Origin: Pelagibacteraceae bacterium AG-390-O04
GTDB lineage: Bacteria > Pseudomonadota > Alphaproteobacteria > Pelagibacterales > Pelagibacteraceae
DNA: 60,287 nt
Assembly (NCBI GenBank): GCA_003278065.1
Contig: QCHE01000007.1
Span: forward strand, 1-60,287
Reading direction: 5' to 3'
Under the pieces are notes generated by a model. The model was not told where the DNA came from. It saw only the letters and a list, made by a program, of their open reading frames with translations, and made no database searches. How positions within the stretch are numbered: position 1 is the stretch's first letter; every line of letters starts with the position of its first letter. The translations under genes were made by a program, and so were the position numbers. Below are positions 8,121 to 21,218 of this stretch, one piece after another.

Positions 8121-9314
8121 TTGATCAAAAAAGTAAAAAAAACTAACTCAAAAAATTCACAAATCAGTACAGGCATTTTAGTTCTTGAAAACAAGAGAGT
8201 TTTCAGAGGTATTGGAATTGGTTATCAAGGAGAAGCAACAGGTGAAGTTTGTTTTAATACTTCATTGACAGGATATCAAGAAATAATATCAGACCCATCG
8301 TATGCAGGACAAATTATAAATTTTACATTTCCACATATAGGAAATGTTGGAACTAATAAAGAAGATTTTGAGTCTGACAAAATATGGACTAAAGGAGTAA
8401 TTTTTAATTCTGAAATAACTGCACCATCTAATTATAGATCATTTCAACATTTAGACTTTTGGTTAAAAAAAAATAAAATAGTTGGAATTACAGGCTTAGA
8501 TACGAGAAGTTTAACTAATTTAATAAGAGACAAAGGTGCTCCAAAAGGAACTATTGCAAATTCAAAAAATGGTAAGTTTAATATTGGCAAACTTACAAAC
8601 TCCACAATTAAATGGAGTGGATTAAAAAATTTAGACCTTGCAGAAGAAGTAACTACTTCAAAAAATTATATATGGAAGGGATTCAAAACTTGGAAAAAAG
8701 GAATTGGTTACAAAAAAAATAACAAAGTTTTTTTTCATGTAGTTGCAATTGATTATGGGATAAAGAAAAATATTTTAAGATATTTTTCTAACTTTAATTG
8801 TAAAGTAACAGTTGTTTCTTGTAAAACACCGGCTAAAAAAATTCTAGATCTTAAACCAAATGGTATTTTTTTATCTAACGGTCCAGGAGATCCAGCCGCG
8901 ACTGGAAAATATGCAATTAAAATAATTAAAGATCTAATTAAAAAAAATTTACCATTATTTGGTATTTGTCTAGGTCATCAAATTCTTGCTTTAACATTAG
9001 GTGGCAAAACAAAGAAAATGAAATTAGGACATAGGGGTGCAAACCATCCTGTTAAAAATTTAATAAATGATAATGTAGAAATAACTAGTCAGAATCATGG
9101 CTTTGAAGTTGTGAAAGAAAATTTACCGAAGAATGTTGAAGTCACTCATCAGTCGTTATTTGATAATAGTATCGAAGGTATAAGATTAAAAAACAAACCT
9201 GTGTTTTCTGTTCAATACCATCCAGAGTCAAATCCTGGTCCACAAGATAGTGTGTATTTATTTCAAGAATTTATTAACAATATGAAAAAAAATGCCAAAA
9301 AGAAAAGATCTTAA
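8121..9314 (+). CDS. carA: Carbamoyl-phosphate synthase small (glutaminase) subunit
   Basis: A 397-residue CarA. The N-terminal domain carries [21 protein letters not shown], and the C-terminal class-I glutamine amidotransferase carries FGICLGHQ with nucleophile Cys283 and the YHPES triad part (His367, Glu369). It releases ammonia from glutamine for carbamoyl-phosphate made by CarB, feeding pyrimidine and arginine synthesis. An in-frame TAA lies directly before codon 8121 and no ATG fits, so TTG is the likely start. The 3' end overlaps carB by 23 bp, which suggests coupled translation. Confidence 0.97.
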   Translation: MIKKVKKTNSKNSQISTGILVLENKRVFRGIGIGYQGEATGEVCFNTSLTGYQEIISDPSYAGQIINFTFPHIGNVGTNKEDFESDKIWTKGVIFNSEITAPSNYRSFQHLDFWLKKNKIVGITGLDTRSLTNLIRDKGAPKGTIANSKNGKFNIGKLTNSTIKWSGLKNLDLAEEVTTSKNYIWKGFKTWKKGIGYKKNNKVFFHVVAIDYGIKKNILRYFSNFNCKVTVVSCKTPAKKILDLKPNGIFLSNGPGDPAATGKYAIKIIKDLIKKNLPLFGICLGHQILALTLGGKTKKMKLGHRGANHPVKNLINDNVEITSQNHGFEVVKENLPKNVEVTHQSLFDNSIEGIRLKNKPVFSVQYHPESNPGPQDSVYLFQEFINNMKKNAKKKRS

Positions 9315-12300
9315 AAAAATATTAGTTGTTGGTGCAGGACCAATTATTATTGGCCAAGCTTGTGAATTCGACTATTCAGGAACACAAGCATGTAAAGCAT
9401 TAAGGGATGAGGGTTACAAAGTTGTTTTGATAAATTCAAATCCAGCAACAATTATGACTGATCCAGATGTTGCTGATAAAACTTATATTGAGCCTATTAC
9501 TCTGGAGGTTTTGGAAAAAATTCTAAAAAAAGAAAAACCAGACGCAATTCTTCCTACAATGGGTGGTCAAACTGCTCTAAACCTCGCAATGGAGGCTGAA
9601 AAAAAAGGAATATTAAAAAAATATAAAATTGAATTAATTGGGGCGAATTCTAAAGCAATTGCTAATGCAGAAGATAGGAAAAAATTTAGAAAAAATATGC
9701 TCGATATCGGTTTAGATTTACCAAAATCAGAAATCGTTAACAATATAAACCAATCATCAAAAGTTTTAAAAAAGATTGGTTTACCAGCAATTATTAGGCC
9801 AGCATTTACACTCGGAGGACTTGGAGGAGGAATAGCTAAAAACAAAAAGGATTACTTAAAAATTATTAAAAGTGGATTACACGAGTCTCCTGTTAGCCAA
9901 GTATTAGTTGAGGAATGTTTAGAAGGATGGAAAGAATTCGAAATGGAGGTTGTAAGAGATAAAAAAGATAATTGTATAATTATATGTTCAATTGAAAATG
10001 TTGATCCCATGGGAGTTCACACTGGGGATTCAGTCACAGTGGCTCCTGCACTTACGTTAACTGATAAAGAGTACCAAGTAATGAGAAATGCTTCAATAGC
10101 ATGCTTAAGAAAAATTGGAGTTGAAACTGGTGGTTCAAACGTTCAATTTGCGATTAATCCTAAAAACGGTCGTATGGTAATTATTGAGATGAATCCAAGA
10201 GTATCAAGATCATCAGCTCTAGCATCAAAAGCAACAGGTTTCCCGATTGCAAAGGTTGCTGCAAAACTAGCAGTTGGTTACACGCTAGATGAATTAAAAA
10301 ATGAAATTACTAAAGTAACCCCAGCATCATTTGAGCCAAGTATTGATTATGTGGTAACTAAAATTCCAAGATTTACATTCGAAAAATTTTCAACTTCTCC
10401 AGCAACATTAGGTACATCAATGAAATCAGTTGGTGAAGCAATGGCTATTGGTAGAAACTTTAAAGAGTCTCTTCAAAAAGCATTGGTTTCTCTTGAAACT
10501 GGTTTTTCAGGTTTAGATAGAATATTCTATTTAAATAAAAAACAAATTGAAAAAAAACTTAAAGAAAATATTCCAAATAAAATACTATTAGTCGCAGAAG
10601 CGATAAGAAAAAAAATTAATTTAAAAAAAATTTTTGCTTTATCTAAGATTGACCCATGGTTTTTAGAGCAAATAAAAGAAATTGTTGATAATGAAAATAA
10701 AATTAAAAACAATGGATTACCAAAAGATTTTAATGAATTTAATCGGATAAAATCAATCGGTTTTTCTGATAAAAGATTATCAGAATTAACTAATACCTCT
10801 GAAGATATTGTAAGACGAAAAAGAATAGCTCTTAAAATATTACCTGTATTTAAAAAGGTTGACACCTGCGCAGCTGAATTTAAATCATTTACTCCTTATA
10901 TGTATTCTACATATCAGCGTAATTTTTCAATTAATTCAGAATGCGAAGCTGATCCATCTGCTAAGAAGAAGATTATTATTTTAGGTGGTGGGCCTAATAG
11001 AATTGGACAAGGAATTGAGTTTGATTATTGCTGTTGTCAGGCTAGTTTTTCATTAAAAGAGGCAGGTTTTGAAACAATTATGGTCAACTGTAACCCTGAA
11101 ACTGTATCAACAGATTATGATACAAGTGATAGATTATACTTTGAACCTTTAAAAGAAGAATACGTTTTCAATATAATCAAAAAAGAAAAAGAAAAAGGTA
11201 ACCTTGTTGGTGTTATTGCACAATTTGGTGGTCAAACCCCGATTAAACTTGCTAAATTTTTATACGATAACAAACTACCAATTCTAGGAACACAATATAC
11301 ATCAATTGATTTAGCAGAAGACAGGGATAGATTTAGAAATCTACTCAATAAATTAAAACTTAAACAAGCTGAAAGTGGAATTGCTAAAACTTTTAAACAA
11401 GCGATTCAAATATCAGAGAGAATCGGCTTACCACTAATGGTGAGACCTTCATATGTATTAGGTGGTAGAGCAATGGAAATTGTTCATGAAAAAAGTCAAC
11501 TTAAAAAATTTGTAGAAGAAGCATTTAAAGCAGCTGAAAAAAATCCAATTTTAATTGATAAGTTTATCGATCATGCAATGGAAATAGATGTAGATGCAAT
11601 ATGCGATGGAAAACAAGTCCATGTTGCGGGTATCATGCAGCACATTGAAGAAGCAGGAATTCATTCTGGTGACTCAGCTTGTTGTTTGCCTCCAGTATCG
11701 ATTAAACCATTCCTGATAAAAAAAATAGAAAATCAAACAAAAAAATTGGCCTTAGCTTTAAAAGTTAAAGGTTTCATGAATATTCAATTTGCAATCAAGA
11801 AAGATGAGGTTTATGTGATTGAAGTTAATCCTAGAGCGAGTAGAACAGTTCCGTTTGTATCAAAAGCAAAAGGTCTTCCACTTGCAAAAATTGCATCAAG
11901 AATAATGGCTGGTGAAAAATTATCTAAATTTAATTTAAAAGATAAATCGAATGGCATGTATGCGGTTAAAGAAGCTGTATTTCCTTTCAACAAATTCCCT
12001 AATAGTGATTTGCTTTTAGGTCCCGAAATGAAATCAACTGGTGAAGTTATGGGATTTGATAAAAATTTTGGAATGGCATTTGCAAAAAGCCAGATTGCTT
12101 CTGCAAACTCATTACCTAAACAAGGTCTCGCTTTCGTATCTTTAAAAGATTCTCATAAAGATGAGGGAATTAATTTAGCAAAAGAATTAATAAAACTTGG
12201 TTTTTCATTATGTGCAACAAAAGGAACTGCGGAATATATAAGAAAACATGGAATGAAATGTAAAATTATAAATAAAGTAAGTAGTGGCTCCCCACACATT

Positions 12301-12516
12301 GTAGATGTATTAGATTCCAAAAAAATTGCACTTGTAATTAATACTGGAGGAGGAAACACCGAATACAGATTAAGTGATGCGATCGCACTTAGAAGAGCAA
12401 CACTTAAAAATAAAGTTCCTTATTGTACAAATATGTCAACTGCTCAAGCATGTCTTGAAGCAATAAGATCTCTTAAGACAAAAAAAATAGAGGTGACTTC
12501 TCTCCAAGATATATAA
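9292..12516 (+). CDS. carB: Carbamoyl-phosphate synthase large subunit
   Basis: A 1074-residue CarB with the duplicated ATP-grasp architecture. The first half starts [20 protein letters not shown] and the second starts [19 protein letters not shown] (about residue 562). Each half has a biotin-carboxylase-like core with E.NPR motifs ([16 protein letters not shown] and [16 protein letters not shown]). A C-terminal MGS-like allosteric domain (about 930-1074) includes ATKGTAEYI and NTGGG. It makes carbamoyl phosphate from bicarbonate, ammonia and two ATP. Length is standard. It overlaps carA and sits 1 bp ahead of the MOSC gene. Confidence 0.98.
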   Translation: MPKRKDLKKILVVGAGPIIIGQACEFDYSGTQACKALRDEGYKVVLINSNPATIMTDPDVADKTYIEPITLEVLEKILKKEKPDAILPTMGGQTALNLAMEAEKKGILKKYKIELIGANSKAIANAEDRKKFRKNMLDIGLDLPKSEIVNNINQSSKVLKKIGLPAIIRPAFTLGGLGGGIAKNKKDYLKIIKSGLHESPVSQVLVEECLEGWKEFEMEVVRDKKDNCIIICSIENVDPMGVHTGDSVTVAPALTLTDKEYQVMRNASIACLRKIGVETGGSNVQFAINPKNGRMVIIEMNPRVSRSSALASKATGFPIAKVAAKLAVGYTLDELKNEITKVTPASFEPSIDYVVTKIPRFTFEKFSTSPATLGTSMKSVGEAMAIGRNFKESLQKALVSLETGFSGLDRIFYLNKKQIEKKLKENIPNKILLVAEAIRKKINLKKIFALSKIDPWFLEQIKEIVDNENKIKNNGLPKDFNEFNRIKSIGFSDKRLSELTNTSEDIVRRKRIALKILPVFKKVDTCAAEFKSFTPYMYSTYQRNFSINSECEADPSAKKKIIILGGGPNRIGQGIEFDYCCCQASFSLKEAGFETIMVNCNPETVSTDYDTSDRLYFEPLKEEYVFNIIKKEKEKGNLVGVIAQFGGQTPIKLAKFLYDNKLPILGTQYTSIDLAEDRDRFRNLLNKLKLKQAESGIAKTFKQAIQISERIGLPLMVRPSYVLGGRAMEIVHEKSQLKKFVEEAFKAAEKNPILIDKFIDHAMEIDVDAICDGKQVHVAGIMQHIEEAGIHSGDSACCLPPVSIKPFLIKKIENQTKKLALALKVKGFMNIQFAIKKDEVYVIEVNPRASRTVPFVSKAKGLPLAKIASRIMAGEKLSKFNLKDKSNGMYAVKEAVFPFNKFPNSDLLLGPEMKSTGEVMGFDKNFGMAFAKSQIASANSLPKQGLAFVSLKDSHKDEGINLAKELIKLGFSLCATKGTAEYIRKHGMKCKIINKVSSGSPHIVDVLDSKKIALVINTGGGNTEYRLSDAIALRRATLKNKVPYCTNMSTAQACLEAIRSLKTKKIEVTSLQDI

Positions 12517-12517
12517 A

Positions 12518-12961
12518 ATGTCTACAATACTAAAAATTGGTTTAACCAAAGATCATAATAAAGAAATAATTGAAACAAATGAAATAAATTTAATTGCCGG
12601 CAAAGGAGTTATTGGTGATAGACATTTTAAAGATTACAACGATCCCTTAAATCAGTTGTCAATTATCGAAAGTGAAAATATTGATGAATATAATTTAAAA
12701 TATAAATTAAATATTCCCTATTTAAACTTTAGAAGAAATATAGTTACAAAAGGAATCAAGTTAAATGACTTGGTAGAAAAAAAAATATTGATTGGATCTG
12801 TAAAATTAGAGGTTATAGATTTATGCAGACCCTGCCGCCATCTCTCAGAAAAATTAGGAAGATATGATATAATTAAAGAATTTCTTAGAAAAGGAGGCAT
12901 CAGATGTCAAATACTGAATGACGGAAAGATTTCTCTAAGCGATCAAATAAAAATTATTTAA
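12518..12961 (+). CDS. Small MOSC-domain protein
   Basis: A 147-residue stand-alone MOSC domain: an early beta region with AGKGVIGDRH, then NFRRNIVTKGI, and a late conserved DLCRPCRHLSE with Cys103 and Cys106 followed by GGIRCQIL. MOSC proteins bind sulfur or molybdenum-cofactor ligands through a conserved Cys. Free-standing members such as YiiM act in reduction or detoxification of N-hydroxylated compounds. Substrate cannot be read here. It follows carB by 1 bp and is probably co-transcribed. Its 3' end overlaps the opposite-strand oxygenase-like gene by 8 bp. Confidence 0.82.
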   Translation: MSTILKIGLTKDHNKEIIETNEINLIAGKGVIGDRHFKDYNDPLNQLSIIESENIDEYNLKYKLNIPYLNFRRNIVTKGIKLNDLVEKKILIGSVKLEVIDLCRPCRHLSEKLGRYDIIKEFLRKGGIRCQILNDGKISLSDQIKII

Positions 12962-13616
12962 CCTTCCAATCAGTAGGAAATGTTACATAATTTACTTGTA
13001 TACATCTTCGCTCTTTGACGATTTTTTTCTTCTCCATTCCATGCCAAGTGTCAGGACCACTAGTAAAAAGATATCCATAATTATGTTTATAAGGAACCGT
13101 TTTTACTTTTTCTAATTTTTTATTATAAAAATCTGTTCCTAGTTCTTCTGACTCATTTGCATTATTTACAAAGATTAATCCTGACATCAATTTTTCTTTA
13201 ATATCACAATGAGGTTTAAGCCAGAAACCTTCTCGATCGCAAATAACTTCAACTCTCACATATGAATTTGATAAATCTTTATTAATCATTTTTGAAATAG
13301 TTTCATAAGTTTCTTTATTCTGAAGTTCATTTATAAATTTTACTAAGTTTGGAAATTGTGAAGCATTTTCTTTTGTTACAAAACATCTAAATTTAATTGC
13401 TTCACCTCCTGACGCTATTCCCTCTCTAAACTCAGCTGCTCCACCATCAATAGCCCGTGTTCCATCATAATTAAGATTATGTTTACTTACATCTGGAATA
13501 TCTGCTTTTATAATTTCTTCTATTGCCTCATTTGTGAGCGCATTAGTATATTCCCAATGTTCGAAAGGAAATTCATGTTTTTTAGATTGATCTTTGATTG
13601 AATTTAAAAAGGACAT
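12954..13616 (-). CDS. 2-oxoglutarate/Fe(II) oxygenase-like protein
   Basis: A 220-residue protein with the pattern of a double-stranded beta-helix oxygenase. It has an HxD pair (His136, Asp138) in WLKPHCDIKEK, a distal His192 in DTWHGME, and an Arg pair at 203-204 in the position expected to bind 2-oxoglutarate. The segment SGLIFVNN and the acidic ELGTDFY stretch match small prolyl-hydroxylase-like proteins seen near sugar or surface genes. Substrate is unknown. Its start codon shares one base with the stop codon of the upstream ELM1-like gene (TAATG), so the two should be co-translated. Confidence 0.6.
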   Translation of the reverse strand: MSFLNSIKDQSKKHEFPFEHWEYTNALTNEAIEEIIKADIPDVSKHNLNYDGTRAIDGGAAEFREGIASGGEAIKFRCFVTKENASQFPNLVKFINELQNKETYETISKMINKDLSNSYVRVEVICDREGFWLKPHCDIKEKLMSGLIFVNNANESEELGTDFYNKKLEKVKTVPYKHNYGYLFTSGPDTWHGMEKKKIVKERRCIQVNYVTFPTDWKVK

Positions 13617-14560
13617 TAAAAATTAATTTTTTGTTTAATAATATTTGCCACTCTATTAGTTTCATTAAGTTTTTGATAGCTCCAAATTTGCACTTCCTCA
13701 CCTAAATTTCTTGTTATATTTAATTCTCTAAATAAATTTCTAAATTTTTGAAATCTTTTATCATTTTTTCTGGGTAAAATATTTGCGACATAAATAGGTT
13801 TTCCAGTTAAAGCTGCTTCTGATATCATTGAGCTAGAATCACATGTTACAACTATGCTCTCAGATATTGATAAAGCTGATAAATAAGCTTTTTTATCAAC
13901 ATTATTAATAATTGTATGATAATCTCCAAAAAATTCTTTAGCATAATCAATGATTTTTTTTGGCGTTCTCATTGATGGAATTACAACAAGTTGAAAATTA
14001 TATTTTTTTGATAATTCTTTTAAAATTGAAAAAATATTTTTTATATTCTTCACAGAATAATCATAATATTTTGTAGGGCCGCCTAAAATTAAAGCCCAAA
14101 TTTTTCTTTCATCTTTTTTGATAAATGATTTTAAATAATCTTTATTTTCAATAATCTCTTTTTCAGTTAGATAATGAATTGCACCTTTTGTGGTTATTAC
14201 ATTTTGCCCTTTTATAGAATCATGCTCGGGTGCTACTATAAAATCAAAATGATCTAGATTTACTTTTGGATCTTGGATGTGAATATTAAATACTTTTTTA
14301 TTTGAGGTATTTTTTAGATGAATTGATGGAATTACACTTTTACGTCCACAAGAAATAATAATATCAAATTCATTTTGATTTATTTTTTTGTAAACCATTT
14401 GTGAAATCGGTGACATTTTAGGAGGAATTAATTTCCAAAAACTATTTAGTTCAACTGAGTGGTGTGTAAAATCAATATTTAAAGCTTTTGCTAAACCTTC
14501 TACTTGACTGATCATACCATGCATACCTTGAGTTAATAATATACCTTTTAATTTGTTCAT
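13616..14560 (-). CDS. ELM1/DUF1022-like protein (GT-B-like fold)
   Basis: A 314-residue protein matching the bacterial family named after plant mitochondrial ELM1. Visible are LLTQGMHGMISQVEGLAKAL at the N-terminus, DIIISCGRKSVIPSI, HIQDPKVNLDHFDFIVAPEHD, the central ALILGGPTKYY and a late VVTCDSSSMISEAALTGKP. The two-Rossmann layout resembles GT-B glycosyltransferases. In alphaproteobacteria the family is often near envelope genes, but no reaction is established. It is directly followed by the 2OG-oxygenase-like gene with a one-base overlap and is divergent from trxB over 21 bp. Confidence 0.8.
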   Translation of the reverse strand: MNKLKGILLTQGMHGMISQVEGLAKALNIDFTHHSVELNSFWKLIPPKMSPISQMVYKKINQNEFDIIISCGRKSVIPSIHLKNTSNKKVFNIHIQDPKVNLDHFDFIVAPEHDSIKGQNVITTKGAIHYLTEKEIIENKDYLKSFIKKDERKIWALILGGPTKYYDYSVKNIKNIFSILKELSKKYNFQLVVIPSMRTPKKIIDYAKEFFGDYHTIINNVDKKAYLSALSISESIVVTCDSSSMISEAALTGKPIYVANILPRKNDKRFQKFRNLFRELNITRNLGEEVQIWSYQKLNETNRVANIIKQKINF

Positions 14561-14581
14561 TAATTACTATATAGCTTTCAT

Positions 14582-15526
14582 ATGAGTCAAAATCCAACTA
14601 AACACACAAAAGTGTTAATAATTGGATCCGGTCCAGCTGGATATACCGCAGCTGTTTACGCAGCTCGTGCAATGTTAAATCCAATTTTAGTTTATGGATC
14701 TGAGCCAGGGGGACAATTAACAACTACTACAGATGTCGAAAATTTTCCTGGATTTGCTGATGTTATTCAGGGACCTTGGTTAATGGATCAAATGAAAGAA
14801 CAAGCCAAAACAGTAGGAACAGAGATGATTGAAGATCATATTAGTTCTGTAAATTTAAAATCAAAACCTTTTGAAGCTATCGGAGATAGTGGTCAAAAAT
14901 ATACTGCTGATAGTATTATTATTTCTACTGGTGCTCAAGCGAGATGGTTAAATCTTAAATCAGAACAAGAGTTTAGAGGTTTTGGTGTTTCTGCATGTGC
15001 CACATGTGACGGTTTTTTCTTTAAAGAAAAAGAGGTTGCGGTTGTAGGTGGTGGTAATGCTGCAGTTGAAGAGGCTATGTTCCTAACTAAATTTGCATCT
15101 AAAGTAAAATTAATCCATAGAAGGGATACTTTACGAGCTGAAAAAATGCTTCAAAAAAAATTAATGGAAAATAAAAAAATCGAAATAATTTGGGACTCTG
15201 TTGTTGAAGATATTATTGGAGATAAAGAGCCTAAAAATGTTAAAGGAATTAAAATAAAAAATTTAAAAACTAATAAAGTTGAGGAATTAAAACTTGATGG
15301 TTTATTTATTGCGATAGGTCACGATCCAGCAACTCAATTATTTAAAGATCAACTTAAAATGGATCAAGAAGGCTATTTAATTACTAAACCAGATTCTACT
15401 GAAACTAATGTTCCAGGTGTTTATGCTGCAGGAGATGTTAAAGACAAAACTTTTAGACAAGCTGTAACTGCTGCTGGAATGGGTTGTATGGCGGCACTTG
15501 AGGCTGAAAAATTTTTATCTCACTAA
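14582..15526 (+). CDS. trxB: Thioredoxin-disulfide reductase
   Basis: A 314-residue low-molecular-weight TrxB. FAD site IIGSGPAGYTAAVYAARA at residues 13-30, redox motif SACATCDG with Cys139 and Cys142, NADPH motif VVGGGNAAVEEA, and the C-terminal FAD contact GVYAAGDVKDK. It passes electrons from NADPH to thioredoxin. The stop codon abuts the stop codon of the convergent aminotransferase gene, leaving no intergenic base. Confidence 0.97.
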   Translation: MSQNPTKHTKVLIIGSGPAGYTAAVYAARAMLNPILVYGSEPGGQLTTTTDVENFPGFADVIQGPWLMDQMKEQAKTVGTEMIEDHISSVNLKSKPFEAIGDSGQKYTADSIIISTGAQARWLNLKSEQEFRGFGVSACATCDGFFFKEKEVAVVGGGNAAVEEAMFLTKFASKVKLIHRRDTLRAEKMLQKKLMENKKIEIIWDSVVEDIIGDKEPKNVKGIKIKNLKTNKVEELKLDGLFIAIGHDPATQLFKDQLKMDQEGYLITKPDSTETNVPGVYAAGDVKDKTFRQAVTAAGMGCMAALEAEKFLSH

Positions 15527-18906
<3,380 letters not shown>

Positions 18907-18925
<19 letters not shown>

Positions 18926-19662
18926 TAATTACTGGTGGAGCTACGAGAATAGGTGCTGCAATTGCTGAAAAATTATCAGGACAAAATAAAGAAATTGTTA
19001 TCCATTATAATAAATCAAAGTCAAAAGCAGAAAGTCTAAAAAAAAAACTTCAAAGATATGGTACTAATGTTTATTTAGTTAAAGGAGATTTGAGCAAAGA
19101 AAAAGATATTAATAAAATAATAAAATTTTCTAAATTAAAATTAAAGTATTTTGATTGTCTGGTGAATAACGCTTCATTATTTGAGAATGATAAATTAGAA
19201 AATTTTAGCTCTCAAAGCTGGGACAAACATATTTATACTAATCTTAAGGCCCCTGCTCTTTTATCAAAAGAATTTTCAAAAAATATCAGAGGTAAAAATA
19301 ACAATATTATTAATATAATTGATCAAAGAATATTTAAATTAACCCCATATTTCTTCTCATACACATTAAGTAAAACAGGGCTTTATACTTTAACCAAAAC
19401 AAGTGCGATGAGCCTATCACCAAACATAAGAGTTAATGGAATAGCACCTGGGCCTACAATTAAAAATAAAAGACAGTCGGAAAAACACTTTAAGAGCCAA
19501 TATTTAGCTACACCACTAAAAAAACAAGTTGATGTAAAAGAGATCTGTAATGCTGTTGACTTTTTTATTAAAAACAGTTCTATTACAGGACAAGTTTTGG
19601 CGATTGATAGTGGTCAAAGTTTAAATTGGCAAACACCAGACATAATGAAAGGGAAAGAATGA
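18907..19662 (+). CDS. SDR-family reductase resembling pteridine reductase (PTR1/FolM-like)
   Basis: A 251-residue short-chain dehydrogenase. The nucleotide motif is TGGATRIG, the TGxxxRxG form with an Arg (Arg14) typical of pteridine reductases and NADPH use. LVNNAS is present. The catalytic set reads Asp139, Tyr152, Lys156: Asp replaces the usual SDR Ser, and the 13- and 4-residue spacings equal those of PTR1 (Asp181, Tyr194, Lys198). The C-terminal [11 protein letters not shown] matches the pterin-reductase ending. folB lies two genes downstream, which supports a dihydropterin or dihydrofolate reductase role. Function is inferred; another SDR substrate is possible. Confidence 0.78.
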
Positions 19663-20792
19663 AAAGAATAATTTTAGTAATATTTGCAATTTTCTTTACA
19701 ACAAATCTCTTAGCACATTCAACAAAAATAGATTTTGACTCTAAAGCAAATTGTACCAAAAGAAAATCAATGTTGAATGGTATTGCTAAATTGAAAACTC
19801 ACAAAGGTGGAGAGATAATAAAATTTAATTCATATACTGGATTTGATCAAAGAACAGTATTAATTGATGGACATTTGAAAAACCCAATTGAGATAACGGG
19901 GTACCTACAATTACCAAAGGGGAATGATAAAGTTCCAATAGTATTTTATACTCACAGCAGTGGTGGCCCAGGTGATTATGTTTGGAATGACTTTGTTTAT
20001 CATGCAACACAAAATCTTTTAGAAAATGGCATTGGTGTATTATTTATAGATAATTTTTGTCCTAGAGGTGCAAGAGCAACTTGGAGAGATCAGTCTAAAG
20101 TTCCTCTAATTAATGGTGCAATTGATGCTATGATGGCATTAAAAGTTTTACAATCACACCCAAGATCAAATGGAAAATTTGGAACTACTGGTCACTCTAG
20201 AGGTGGGACTAACTCATTTTATTTGTCAGATGTAAAATTTACTTCAAAATTTATTGAGGGTACTAAAGGTTTCGACGCAATTCTTCCAGAAGCAGCAGAA
20301 TGTAGAATGGCTGGTTTTTTTGCAGACCCTGAATTAACCTCTAATACAACATTACTTGTAGTACACGGAGGAGCAGATGACTGGACTTTAGCGAAGTATT
20401 GTAAAGAACATGCAGAGAGAATTAAAGCACCACCAGGTAAAGTAAAAATTGATATTAAAGAAGGCTGGTACCATGTTTGGCATGCCGGTAAAAAACCTTG
20501 GAGAGAAAAAATGGCAATGACACTTCATGATTGTCCAGATGTATTTGTTGACAATAACGGCAGGGTTACTAATCCGATATGGAAAGAGTGGCTAATAGAC
20601 AAATATAAAATTTATCCTAGTGAAGAGGCTTGGTATGAAGCGGCTCAAAATGAACCAAGAAAAACTTTCAAAAAAGTTTTTAAAGCAATGAAAAAAGAAA
20701 AGTGTCTCTCAAGAGGTGTTACCATAGGTGGAGATAATATGGATGTGTACATGCCTCAATTCATTAATTTCTTTAAGGAAAACTTGCTATAA
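19659..20792 (+). CDS. Secreted alpha/beta-hydrolase (dienelactone-hydrolase-like)
   Basis: A 377-residue protein starting at the ATG in the ATGA overlap with the upstream SDR gene. A clear signal peptide ([19 protein letters not shown]) predicts export. The mature part has a central alpha/beta-hydrolase core: VPIVFYTHSSGGPGDY (oxyanion region), GHSRGG with nucleophile Ser near residue 182, an acidic residue in VVHGGADDWT, and a late His in GWYHVWHAG. About 70 further residues follow the core. An esterase or similar hydrolase acting in the periplasm is likely; the substrate is unknown. Its place between a pterin-reductase-like gene and folB has no obvious functional reason. Confidence 0.75.
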   Translation: MKRIILVIFAIFFTTNLLAHSTKIDFDSKANCTKRKSMLNGIAKLKTHKGGEIIKFNSYTGFDQRTVLIDGHLKNPIEITGYLQLPKGNDKVPIVFYTHSSGGPGDYVWNDFVYHATQNLLENGIGVLFIDNFCPRGARATWRDQSKVPLINGAIDAMMALKVLQSHPRSNGKFGTTGHSRGGTNSFYLSDVKFTSKFIEGTKGFDAILPEAAECRMAGFFADPELTSNTTLLVVHGGADDWTLAKYCKEHAERIKAPPGKVKIDIKEGWYHVWHAGKKPWREKMAMTLHDCPDVFVDNNGRVTNPIWKEWLIDKYKIYPSEEAWYEAAQNEPRKTFKKVFKAMKKEKCLSRGVTIGGDNMDVYMPQFINFFKENLL

Positions 20793-21218
20793 ATGAGAAA
20801 AAATAATTTTAAGATTGTTAAAATTGATAAATCCAAAAGCTTGTTTAACTATGAGAAAAAAATTCTAATTAATGAATTAATTTTGGATTTAAAGCTTGGC
20901 TATTATGATTTTGAGAAAGAGAAAACTCAAAAGGTGAAATTTAGTTTAGAAATTGATTATCAAGATAAAAAGCCCTCAAATGATAAAGATCTTAGATCAA
21001 TTGTAAATTATGCAACTATTGTTAAATTAATAAAAAAACTTATTAAAAAGAAGCACTATAATTTCTTAGAAACTTTAGCTGAAGCAGTCTTTGATGAACT
21101 TTTCAAAGATAAGAGAATAGGTAAAATAATGCTTAAAATTGAAAAATTAGAAATTTTAAAAGAATGTTCATCTGTTGGTATACAAATTACCAAAAAAAGA
21201 AGTCATGATAAGTTCTGA
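20793..21218 (+). CDS. folB: Dihydroneopterin aldolase family protein
   Basis: A 141-residue FolB-like protein. The core [20 protein letters not shown] gives the first strands and loop. The tandem later motif [15 protein letters not shown] and [14 protein letters not shown] carries the conserved catalytic-region Glu, and [10 protein letters not shown] is the final strand. It cleaves dihydroneopterin to hydroxymethyl-dihydropterin in folate synthesis. About 25 N-terminal residues precede the domain. The start codon immediately follows the stop of the secreted hydrolase gene, and the 3' end overlaps uvrC by 14 bp. Confidence 0.87.
   Translation: MRKNNFKIVKIDKSKSLFNYEKKILINELILDLKLGYYDFEKEKTQKVKFSLEIDYQDKKPSNDKDLRSIVNYATIVKLIKKLIKKKHYNFLETLAEAVFDELFKDKRIGKIMLKIEKLEILKECSSVGIQITKKRSHDKF

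Noticed and set aside
9567-9845. Antisense open frames within carB (also 10527-10865, 11811-11993, 12153-12359)
   Set aside because: carB is complete and conserved over all of them; they look like shadow frames.
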